Source: JAWPNA01 sp045402695
GTDB taxonomy: Bacteria > Acidobacteriota > Polarisedimenticolia > JACPZX01 > DASXTC01
Length of the DNA stretch: 8,851 bases
Assembly: GCA_045402695.1 (NCBI GenBank)
Contig: JAWPNA010000485.1
Span: 1-8,851 of the forward strand
Reading direction: 5' to 3'
Shown here: piece after piece, positions 1 through 6,152 of the stretch
Layout of the letters: the number at the start of each line of letters is the position of its first letter
How positions within the stretch are numbered: the stretch's first letter is position 1
Program-made: the position numbers and the translations under genes
The notes under the pieces: generated by a model
The model's database searches: none
Seen by the model: only the letters and a program-made list of their open reading frames with translations
Told to the model about the DNA's origin: nothing

Positions 1-1
1 C

Positions 2-2233
2 CCCGTGCGCGACTTTCAGACCTCCGACCCTGCGCTGTTTCTGCGGGAGGAGTTCGCGACTGGCGCTCCGGCATGGAGTCACGCTGGTCAGGGCGACACA
101 TGGACCATTCAGCCTCTCAGCGGAGGCGGGTTTGCGGCCACGCCCGCCTCGGGCCTGTACGTGCGGATGGCCGGCGAGCAGCATGCCGACTTCGCGCTGG
201 TGTCTCCTCCCTTCAGCCTCGAGGGGGCTTTCGACCCCATCCTGACCGTGGCGCACTCCTTCGACTTCGCGTCCTCGTTCAGTGGAGGCGACGGTGGCTG
301 GGTCGAGGCGTGGGATGGCTCTCGCTGGGTGACCATCGTCCCGGCGGGAGGATACCCGAGGACGATTGCTCCCGAGGCCTCGCATACGGGCCTCGAGCTG
401 GGAGGGTTCAGCGGGACGGGATCGGGAACCGATGTGTTCGACCTGAGCGCGCTCGCCGGGCGTGTCACCCGCCTGCGGTTCCACGTTTTCATCCAGAGCG
501 GAGTGGACCCGACCGGCACGGGGTGGCGCATCGATGACGTCGTGGTTTCGGGAAGGGTGACTTGCCGCGAGGGCCGCCTCGCCTTCGAGCGCGACGCGGT
601 CACCTGCGCCGATCCTTCGGTGCCGGTGACACTCATGGACCGCGACCTCGATCTCGACCCCTCGCTCACAGACACCGTGGGGATCGAGGTGGCCTCGACG
701 TCGGATCCGCACGCTCTTACGATCACGCTCGTCGAGGACGGATCGACCAGCGGCGCCTTCCGCGCCGATGTGCCCCTCAGCTCCGATGGAAGCCCGGGGA
801 CATTGCGCGTTGACCCGGGCGGCCTGATCACCGCCTCCTATCTCGACGCCGACGATGGGACGGGGACGCCCCGCACGGCGACGGCATCCATTCCGGCAGT
901 CGATTGCGCAGGCCCCGTCATCAGCAGGGTGTCCGCCATCCCGGCCGACGACCGCGTCGTCCTGCGGTGGGCGACCGATCGCCCCGCAACGAGCGAGGTC
1001 ACGCTGACACCAACATCCGGCCCTCAGCTCACGGCCCGAAACCTCAGGCTGACGACCAGCCACGACGTGACCGTGCACGGCGCACAGGCATGCGCGAGGT
1101 ACAGGGCCGGCGTGGAGTCCGAGGATTCCCGCGGCAACCGGACATCGATCGGCGGCCCGACCGAGGGAGTCACCATCGAGACCTCGGATCGAAGGATCCT
1201 GTTCGCCGACGACATGGAGGGGCCCGATCCCGGCTGGACGGTTACGGGCCCGCACGCGGAATGGGAGAGGGGCGCGCCGGCGTACGGCCCCCCCTCGGCT
1301 TTCTCGGGGCAGAGCGTCTTCGGCACCGACCTTCGCGGTGTCTACGACGGAGGCGCCGACGGTACCTTGGTTTCACCTCCGATCGACCTGAGAGGAGTCG
1401 CGACCGCGCGGCTCGCATTCTGGCACTGGTTCGATATCTTTGGAAGGGAGCCGCCCAACTCGTTTGACGACGCCGGGTGGGTCGAGGTGCAGCCCGACAC
1501 CGCACTGCCGGTGTACATCGAACCCGTGGGCGGATACCCCGACGTCTGCGACTCCGAGAACGGCCGGCCCTTGCGCCCAGGCACGCCCGTCTATGCCGGG
1601 CAGTCGGGCGCCTGGGAGCGCGCTGTGTTCGACCTCACCCCCTTCGTGGGCAGGACCATCAGGCTGCGGTTCAGGCTCTGGAACGATGTGCTCCATCTGA
1701 TCTTCAACGGCGCCACTGGTGCCGGATGGTACATCGACGACGTCGAAGTCTCGGAGCCGACCTATTGCTTCCCCGCGCCGGCGATTACTCCGGCGCCGCG
1801 GATCTCCCTGACACAAGGGGCTTCCGCCTCGGGGGTCACGGTGTCAGGGTCCAGCTTCCGTCCCGGCTCGAACATCTCCTTTGGAAGCGCGATCACCGTG
1901 TCTTCGGTGAACCTGATCTCGGGATCACGGATCGTCCTTGATCTGGCGGTGGCCCCCCTGGCTCCGGTGGGGCCCCGCGACCTGAAGATCACCAATCCGG
2001 ACGGCCAGTCGGCCACGCTGTCTAACGCGCTGGAGGTGCTGTTCGCGCCCTCGCGGGCCGACATCAACGGATCGCGCCGTGTGGACGGCAGCGACCTGTT
2101 CCTTCTGGCGGGGGCCTTCGGCACACAGGCCGGCGATCCGGGCTACCTCCAGCAGGCCGACCTCAACAGCGACGGATTCGTGGACGGGATGGATCTGGCG
2201 CTGCTTGCCGCGAGCTTCGGAGCCTCATTCTAG
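2..2233 (+). CDS. Secreted modular protein with two MAM-like modules, IPT/TIG-like domain and C-terminal dockerin (5' end cut off)
   Basis: The reading frame is open to the left edge, so the true start, any signal peptide and any catalytic domain lie outside the window. Numbering from the first GTG (position 5), the visible part has these segments: a MAM/jelly-roll-like module (about 20-183); a beta-rich segment with the TLVEDGSTSGAF motif common in large extracellular proteins (about 187-302); an Fn3-like segment (about 303-393); a second MAM-like module (about 397-586); an IPT/TIG-like domain (about 595-680); and a dockerin type I pair (about 684-742). The two MAM-like modules share LVSPP, GWVE, GGYP, VFDL and GW-IDDV-V blocks, as in modules attached to immune-inhibitor-A-like and other secreted peptidases. 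Six cysteines are scattered through the visible part. The protein is probably exported to the surface or medium, with the C-terminal modules serving adhesion or calcium-stabilised packing. The enzymatic activity, if any, cannot be told. The final G of its TAG stop is the first base of the next gene's GTG start. Confidence 0.85.
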   Translation, partial: PVRDFQTSDPALFLREEFATGAPAWSHAGQGDTWTIQPLSGGGFAATPASGLYVRMAGEQHADFALVSPPFSLEGAFDPILTVAHSFDFASSFSGGDGGWVEAWDGSRWVTIVPAGGYPRTIAPEASHTGLELGGFSGTGSGTDVFDLSALAGRVTRLRFHVFIQSGVDPTGTGWRIDDVVVSGRVTCREGRLAFERDAVTCADPSVPVTLMDRDLDLDPSLTDTVGIEVASTSDPHALTITLVEDGSTSGAFRADVPLSSDGSPGTLRVDPGGLITASYLDADDGTGTPRTATASIPAVDCAGPVISRVSAIPADDRVVLRWATDRPATSEVTLTPTSGPQLTARNLRLTTSHDVTVHGAQACARYRAGVESEDSRGNRTSIGGPTEGVTIETSDRRILFADDMEGPDPGWTVTGPHAEWERGAPAYGPPSAFSGQSVFGTDLRGVYDGGADGTLVSPPIDLRGVATARLAFWHWFDIFGREPPNSFDDAGWVEVQPDTALPVYIEPVGGYPDVCDSENGRPLRPGTPVYAGQSGAWERAVFDLTPFVGRTIRLRFRLWNDVLHLIFNGATGAGWYIDDVEVSEPTYCFPAPAITPAPRISLTQGASASGVTVSGSSFRPGSNISFGSAITVSSVNLISGSRIVLDLAVAPLAPVGPRDLKITNPDGQSATLSNALEVLFAPSRADINGSRRVDGSDLFLLAGAFGTQAGDPGYLQQADLNSDGFVDGMDLALLAASFGASF
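200..550 (+). repeat. MAM/jelly-roll-like module, copy 1
   Basis: First copy of a duplicated protein module inside the secreted protein. It runs from the LVSPPFSL block through GWVEAWDG, AGGYP and VFDLSALAGR to GWRIDDVVVSG. The second copy lies at about 1370-1753 with the same block order. The similarity is at protein level only; the DNA has diverged, so this is an old duplication and not a recent tandem repeat. Confidence 0.7.
1370..1753 (+). repeat. MAM/jelly-roll-like module, copy 2
   Basis: Second copy of the module, with LVSPPIDL, GWVEVQPD, VGGYP, VFDLTPFVGR and GWYIDDVEVSE in the same order as copy 1. It carries an insertion of about 20 residues around the CDSENGRPLRPGTP segment. A DDMEGPDPGW...WERGAP lead-in just before it is typical of the start of such modules. 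Confidence 0.7.
2060..2230 (+). repeat. Dockerin type I repeat pair
   Basis: Two calcium-loop/helix units sit at the extreme C-terminus of the secreted protein. The second (ADLNSDGFVDGMDLALLAA) has the canonical D-x-N-x-D-G...D spacing. The first (ADINGSRRVDGSDLFLLAG) has Ser and Arg where Asp and Gly are usual at loop positions 5 and 6, so its calcium binding may be weak. Outside cellulosomal clostridia such dockerins occur on many secreted proteins without a known scaffoldin, and their partner is unknown here. Confidence 0.85.
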
Positions 2234-3159
2234 TGCCTTCGCGCGAAGGCTCTCCGATCGTCTCCGCGCGCAGCCTCACCAAGAGCTTCGGGGCCCTGCG
2301 TGCCGTGGACGGCATCGACTTCGACGTCATGGGAGGCGAATGCTTCGGACTGCTCGGGCCCAACGGGGCCGGCAAGACATCGACCGTGCGGATCGTGCAT
2401 GGGGCTTCGCCGTTGGATTCGGGCTCGGTGCGTGTCTTCGACATGGACATCACCACACAGGCCCGCGAGATCAAACGGCGCACGGGGGTCTGTCATCAGG
2501 AGGACACACTCGATCCCGACTTCTCGGTTCTCAAGAACCTCATGGTCTGGGCGAGGTACTTCTCCATCCCCGGCGGCGAAGCGCTCTCGCGCGCCACCGA
2601 GCTGCTGCGGTTCATGGATCTGGAGGAGAAGCGCGACGTGAGAATCGCGGAGCTTTCAGGCGGGATGAAGAGGCGCCTGATCCTCGCCCGCTCCTTGATG
2701 AACGCGCCCCGGCTCCTGATCCTCGACGAGCCGACGACCGGGCTCGACCCACAGGCTCGGCATCAGGTGTGGGAGCGGATCCAGCGGCTCGTCCGGTCGG
2801 GGACGAGCGTCCTCCTCACCACTCACTACATGGAAGAGGCCGCCCTCCTCTGCGATTGCATCGCCATCATGGACCGAGGGAAGATCGTCGCCGAAGGCGC
2901 CCCATCGGAGCTGGTGCGGAGGGAGATCGGGAAGGCCGTGGTCGAGGTGTACGGAGCCGGTGAGAGCGTGCGTCGCTTCGCCGCCGACCGCGGCTGGCAG
3001 GGTGAGTTGCATGGCGACAGGCTCTACGTCTACACGGACGATGGAGAGGGCACGCACCGCGAACTCACCAGCCGCTTCCACCTCGAGCAGTGCCTGCTCC
3101 GGATGGCGACGCTCGAAGATGTCTTCCTGAAGCTGACCGGCCGGGAGTTGCGGGAATGA
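2233..3159 (+). CDS. ABC-2 type exporter ATPase, NodI/DrrA-like
   Basis: This is the cytoplasmic ATP-hydrolysing subunit of an ABC-2 exporter, 308 aa, the usual length for the NodI/DrrA group. Motifs seen: Walker A GPNGAGKT (42-49), Q-loop Gln89, signature LSGGM (141-145), Walker B LLILDEP (161-167), D-loop TGLD and switch His198 in LLTTHYMEEA. The C-terminal tail ends in TLEDVFLKLTGRELR, typical of the drug/lipo-oligosaccharide exporter group. The LSGGMKRRL...LMNAPRLLILDEPTTGLDPQARHQVWERI stretch reads much like NodI. The GTG start at 2233 is the first in-frame start in this gene's own reading frame and overlaps the previous stop by one base; a GGAG (2219-2222) lies 10 nt upstream, so translation may be coupled. 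The permease gene follows after 7 bp. The substrate is unknown. Many related pairs export drugs, polysaccharides or glycolipids. Confidence 0.95.
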   Translation: MPSREGSPIVSARSLTKSFGALRAVDGIDFDVMGGECFGLLGPNGAGKTSTVRIVHGASPLDSGSVRVFDMDITTQAREIKRRTGVCHQEDTLDPDFSVLKNLMVWARYFSIPGGEALSRATELLRFMDLEEKRDVRIAELSGGMKRRLILARSLMNAPRLLILDEPTTGLDPQARHQVWERIQRLVRSGTSVLLTTHYMEEAALLCDCIAIMDRGKIVAEGAPSELVRREIGKAVVEVYGAGESVRRFAADRGWQGELHGDRLYVYTDDGEGTHRELTSRFHLEQCLLRMATLEDVFLKLTGRELRE

Positions 3160-3166
3160 GAAACAC

Positions 3167-3952
3167 GTGAATCTGAAACGAATGCTCGGGGGACTCGCGT
3201 GGACCGTCTGGCGGCGCGACGCCGACGTCTACATGGTCACGTGGAGGACGAACCTGCTTCCGCCCCTCACGGAGCCATTCCTGTTCCTCGCGGCCTTCGG
3301 CGCCGGACTCGGCAGCCTGATCAACACCGTCAGTTGGCGCGGGCAGGCGTACACCTATGCGACCTTCATCGCGCCGGGCCTGATCGCGGCCGGCGTGATG
3401 AACCAGACCTTCTTCGAGAACACGTTCAGCACATTCGTGCGCCTGCACTACCAGAAGACCTTTGACGCCGTGCTGGCCACGCCTCTGACGGCCGGTGACA
3501 TCATCCTGGGTGAGCTCCTGTGGGGGGCCACGAAGGGGTTCTTCACGGGAATCGTGATGCTGATGGTCATCACGGGATTCGGGCTCATCCACGACCCCAC
3601 CGCGCTGGGCATCATCCCCTATTGTTTTCTCAACGGGCTGATGTTCGCGGGACTTGCCCTCTGCTTCACGGGATGCACCACGCGGATCGAAGCGTTCAAT
3701 ATCCCCATGTACCTGATCGTGTCGCCGATGTACGTCTTCTCGGGCACTTTCTTCCCTCTCGAGATACTTCCTCACTGGGGGCAAGCGATCGCCTGGGCCC
3801 TGCCGCTGACCCATGCGGCGGCCGCCACAAGGGAGATGGCCCTCGGCCGGGTGACCCAGGGCCTCGCGGTCTCTGTGGCCTACACAATCGCCGTGACGGG
3901 AGCGAGCTGCTGGCTGGGATTCCGGTGGATGAAGCGACGCTTGTTTCGCTGA
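3167..3952 (+). CDS. ABC-2 type exporter permease, NodJ-like
   Basis: This 261-aa integral membrane subunit is the partner of the ATPase immediately upstream (7 bp gap, surely one operon). Hydrophobic segments are visible at about 30-50, 62-82, 115-140, 145-170, 176-200 and 235-254, giving the six-helix ABC-2 topology. The FDAVLATPLTAGDIILGELLWGATKG block (about 99-123) and the VSPMYVFSGTFFPLEILP block (185-202) match the conserved loop and re-entrant region of the NodJ/ABC-2 family. The GTG at 3167 is used because it follows the ATPase stop directly, with a weak GGGA/GAG at 3152-3160 upstream; an ATG at 3182 is the alternative and would remove only five residues. The basic C-terminal end (WMKRRLFR) fits a cytoplasmic tail. 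The transported substrate cannot be read from the sequence. Confidence 0.93.
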   Translation: MNLKRMLGGLAWTVWRRDADVYMVTWRTNLLPPLTEPFLFLAAFGAGLGSLINTVSWRGQAYTYATFIAPGLIAAGVMNQTFFENTFSTFVRLHYQKTFDAVLATPLTAGDIILGELLWGATKGFFTGIVMLMVITGFGLIHDPTALGIIPYCFLNGLMFAGLALCFTGCTTRIEAFNIPMYLIVSPMYVFSGTFFPLEILPHWGQAIAWALPLTHAAAATREMALGRVTQGLAVSVAYTIAVTGASCWLGFRWMKRRLFR

Positions 3953-3986
3953 TACGGAGACGGTCGAAGCCTCGGGTGAGGTGACG

Positions 3987-4877
3987 TCAGTACGTGCTGC
4001 GGCTGTCCAGGATGTACTGGACTGGATCGACCTTCGTGTTGTTGACCAGGACCTCGTAGTGCAGATGGGCACCGAGGCTCCGTCCCGTGTCGCCGATGTA
4101 GCCGATCACGTCACCCCGGCTCACGTTTTGTCCCGCCCGCACACCGAACTCGTCCAGGTGCGCGTAGCGCGTTGTCAGGCCGTTGCCGTGCGAGAGATAG
4201 ACCACGTTCCCGTAACCCATCTCGCGCCCCGCCTTCGTGACCACGGCATCGGCGGGGGCCAGCACAGCGGTCCCCTTGGGCGCGACGATGTCCAGTCCGC
4301 TGTGGAAGGCGCGCTGCCCCGTAAAAGGATCGCGCCTCCAGGAGAAGCCGTAGGCGATCATCCCCTTCACCGGAGAGATCGAGGGTGTTGAGGAGAGCAG
4401 CAGGCTCTGATCACGGTAGACCTTTTCCAGCAGATCGAAGGAGTTCCTGAGGACTCCGGAGCGCTCCTTGAGATTCTCGATCTCGTCGTGAACCAGCGAC
4501 GGATCCATCGTCACGTTCGGGAATTCCTGGCGCAGACCGCCGATACTTCGGGATGAAGGCAGATCCTCGACACCCGCCATCAGCGCGAACTTGGTGGCCT
4601 TGGTCTCGAAGAAAGCGACCTGCTCCCGAAGCGATGAGAGCGACTTGTCCCACTCGAGGCTGGCCGTGCGCAGGGCCTGAGTTTCCTCACGCAAGGACTC
4701 CAGCTCACGGGATCGCTGCGCGGCGGTGTAATAGATGAAGGGCAGGAGCCCGGCGGCGACGAGGCCGAACAGCACGATCGAGAGCGCGCCCATCAGAACG
4801 CTCCGGCGCACTCTCAGACGCAGCAGCCTGGCCCGCGAACCGGGGACCACCAGCACGGTATAGTGGCGTTCCGTCAT
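3987..4877 (-). CDS. Membrane-anchored M23 family metallopeptidase (peptidoglycan endopeptidase)
   Basis: This 296-aa protein has a short basic cytoplasmic N-terminus, one transmembrane segment (about 28-50), a coiled-coil-like region rich in Glu, Arg and Leu (about 54-95, continuing weakly to 160), and a C-terminal M23/LytM domain (about 170-290). The zinc-site residues are intact: His192 and Asp196 in FHSGLDIVAPKGT and His273 in GAHLHYEV, with His240 in TTRYAHLDEFG. This suggests an active enzyme rather than an EnvC-type degenerate activator. The family cuts peptide cross-links in peptidoglycan, and the architecture (TM, coiled coil, M23) places it in the periplasm. The start is well supported by GAGGAG five bases upstream. 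The gene is divergent from the nagZ-like gene and converges on the ABC permease gene with 34 bp between stops. Confidence 0.93.
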   Translation of the reverse strand: MTERHYTVLVVPGSRARLLRLRVRRSVLMGALSIVLFGLVAAGLLPFIYYTAAQRSRELESLREETQALRTASLEWDKSLSSLREQVAFFETKATKFALMAGVEDLPSSRSIGGLRQEFPNVTMDPSLVHDEIENLKERSGVLRNSFDLLEKVYRDQSLLLSSTPSISPVKGMIAYGFSWRRDPFTGQRAFHSGLDIVAPKGTAVLAPADAVVTKAGREMGYGNVVYLSHGNGLTTRYAHLDEFGVRAGQNVSRGDVIGYIGDTGRSLGAHLHYEVLVNNTKVDPVQYILDSRSTY

Positions 4878-4882
4878 GGATT

Positions 4883-4888
4883 CTCCTC
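4883..4888 (-). promoter_or_regulatory. Shine-Dalgarno for the M23 peptidase gene
   Basis: On the minus strand this reads GAGGAG and lies five bases before the ATG at 4877-4875. It fixes the start codon of the M23 gene. Confidence 0.8.
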
Positions 4889-4912
4889 AAACCCACCGCT
4901 GCAATGGGGCGC

Positions 4913-4941
4913 ATCCTATCACAGGGCCATGCCGGCAACAA
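4913..4941 (-). promoter_or_regulatory. Possible sigma70-type promoter for the M23 peptidase gene
   Basis: On the minus strand TTGTTG (4941-4936) and TAGGAT (4918-4913) are separated by 17 bp, giving a leader of about 30 nt before the M23 start. Each hexamer is an imperfect match to the consensus, so this is a plausible prediction only. Confidence 0.4.
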
Positions 4942-5001
4942 CGACGATCGAACGATTTCTCGGCCCAGGGCGACCCGTTTCAGTGGTGGCCGAAGATAGT
5001 G

Positions 5002-5033
5002 CCCGATCGGGAGGTCCGCAAGGTTCCGATCGG
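5002..5033. promoter_or_regulatory. Paired CCGATCGG palindromes in the divergent M23/nagZ intergenic region
   Basis: CCCGATCGGG (5002-5011) is a perfect 10-bp palindrome. Its 8-bp core CCGATCGG recurs at 5026-5033, 23 bp downstream, close to two helical turns. The pair lies between two divergent cell-wall genes, so it could be a regulator-binding site. CGATCG-containing words are fairly common in this GC-rich DNA, so chance is a real alternative. Confidence 0.3.
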
Positions 5034-5052
5034 CGCGGGCGATGCATCTGGT

Positions 5053-5080
5053 TGATGGGCCAGGGACTTTCTGACAGAAT
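5053..5080 (+). promoter_or_regulatory. Weak promoter-like element just before the nagZ-like gene
   Basis: TTGATG (5053-5058) and CAGAAT (5075-5080) are 16 bp apart, each matching the sigma70 consensus at four of six positions. The expected start of transcription falls at or next to the ATG at 5088. That would make a leaderless message and would fit the lack of a Shine-Dalgarno there. Low confidence. Confidence 0.25.
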
Positions 5081-5087
5081 CGCGCTC

Positions 5088-6146
5088 ATGAATCGCTGTG
5101 AATCAGGTCCGCTTCTTTTTGTCGGGTTCGACGGCACGGAGATGACCGTCGGGTTGCGCGCCTTTCTCGGCGATCTCAGGCCAGGCGGCGTAATCCTGTT
5201 CAAGCGCAACATCGTGGACGCGGCTCAGACCCTGAAGCTCACCGCGAGTCTGCGCGATCTCTGCGACCCGCCTCCCATCGTGGCGGTGGACGAGGAGGGC
5301 GGCCAGGTCAGCAGGCTTCGGCCTCTGGCGCCCACGCTTCCTCCCGCCGCTCGCCTCGCGGGAATGGGGCCCGAGGCAGTGCGGGAGATGGCTGCGTCGA
5401 TGGGACGTATCCTGGCATCGATGGGGATCGACCTGGACTTCGCTCCCGTGGTGGATCTCTGCCGGCCCCATTCCCCCAACGGGATCGGCGACCGATCCTT
5501 CGGCACGGATCCTCAAGCGGTCTGCGCGCTTGCCGGGGCCTATCTCGACGGGCTGTCCGACGCGGGTGTGGTGGGGTGCCTCAAGCACTTCCCAGGCCTG
5601 GGGCCGACGCTGTTCGACTCGCACCACCACCTTCCCTCCGTCCAGAAAGACCCGGAGGCGTTCATCGGGGAGGACCTGCTTCCCTACCGGCGGCTGCACG
5701 CAAGCGCGCCGGTGGTCATGGTGGGGCACGGATACTATCCGTTCCTTGCGGGCGCCGATCCGATCGCGGCCACCTTGACGAAGAGCATCGTAACGGGGCT
5801 CCTGCGCGAGCAGATCGGCTACACCGGCCTCGCGCTGGCCGATGATCTGGAGATGAAAGCGGTCTCCGCCCGCGTCCCGTACACGGAGCTGGCGCCGCGG
5901 GCGGTGGCCGCCGGCTGCGACATGGTCCTCGTCTGCCGCAGCCGCGAGGCGATCACCGCTTCGGGGGAGGCGATGCGCGTCTGGCTCGACTCGGGACGGC
6001 TCGAGGGCGCCCGCCTGTCCACGGCGCTCGCGCGCATCGGGTCGCTGCGGGCGCGGGTGAACGCAGGGAAGAAACCTGCCCCCTCCCTCACCGCGTTCTC
6101 GGACGCCTGCGCCGATCTGCGCGCGCGCCTCGATGCGGTCGCCTGA
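5088..6146 (+). CDS. nagZ: NagZ-like glycoside hydrolase family 3 beta-N-acetylhexosaminidase
   Basis: This 352-aa single-domain GH3 protein probably removes N-acetylglucosamine from muropeptides in the cytoplasm for cell-wall recycling. Key features are VGFDG at the start of the barrel, GGVILFKRN, VDEEGGQVSRL (67-77), NGIGDRSFG (131-139), KHFPG (166-170), the catalytic Asp-His dyad in FDSHH (Asp177/His179), and the nucleophile in ALADDLEMKA (Asp252). The usual PGHG after KHF is PGLG here, a variant seen in other members as far as I recall. There is no signal peptide, in keeping with cytoplasmic NagZ. I chose the ATG at 5088 because family similarity begins within ten residues of it. The frame is open back to an ATG at 4863, which would overlap the divergent M23 gene, and nothing in the extra 75 codons looks conserved. 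No Shine-Dalgarno precedes 5088. The stop lies 6 bp from the stop of the convergent purC. Confidence 0.92.
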   Translation: MNRCESGPLLFVGFDGTEMTVGLRAFLGDLRPGGVILFKRNIVDAAQTLKLTASLRDLCDPPPIVAVDEEGGQVSRLRPLAPTLPPAARLAGMGPEAVREMAASMGRILASMGIDLDFAPVVDLCRPHSPNGIGDRSFGTDPQAVCALAGAYLDGLSDAGVVGCLKHFPGLGPTLFDSHHHLPSVQKDPEAFIGEDLLPYRRLHASAPVVMVGHGYYPFLAGADPIAATLTKSIVTGLLREQIGYTGLALADDLEMKAVSARVPYTELAPRAVAAGCDMVLVCRSREAITASGEAMRVWLDSGRLEGARLSTALARIGSLRARVNAGKKPAPSLTAFSDACADLRARLDAVA

Positions 6147-6152
6147 GCGGGA

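Noticed and set aside
109..831. 240-codon open frame on the minus strand within the secreted protein gene
   Set aside because: Ser/Arg/Pro-rich product without any domain, antisense to a clear modular protein; a shadow frame.
3970..3989. Candidate terminator (CCTC/GAGG stem) and TGACGTCA palindrome between the permease and M23 stops
   Set aside because: The stem is only 4 bp with no T-run, and the palindrome falls partly in the M23 stop codon. Neither looks like a rho-independent terminator.
3065..4072. 335-codon open frame on the minus strand
   Set aside because: It is antisense to the ABC permease and overlaps the end of the M23 gene. Its composition is highly charged and low in hydrophobic residues, with no motif, so it is a shadow of real genes.
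4863..5087. N-terminal extension of the NagZ-like protein from ATG 4863 or 4929
   Set aside because: The extension overlaps or crosses the M23 start and promoter region, is not hydrophobic enough for a signal peptide and shows no family similarity.
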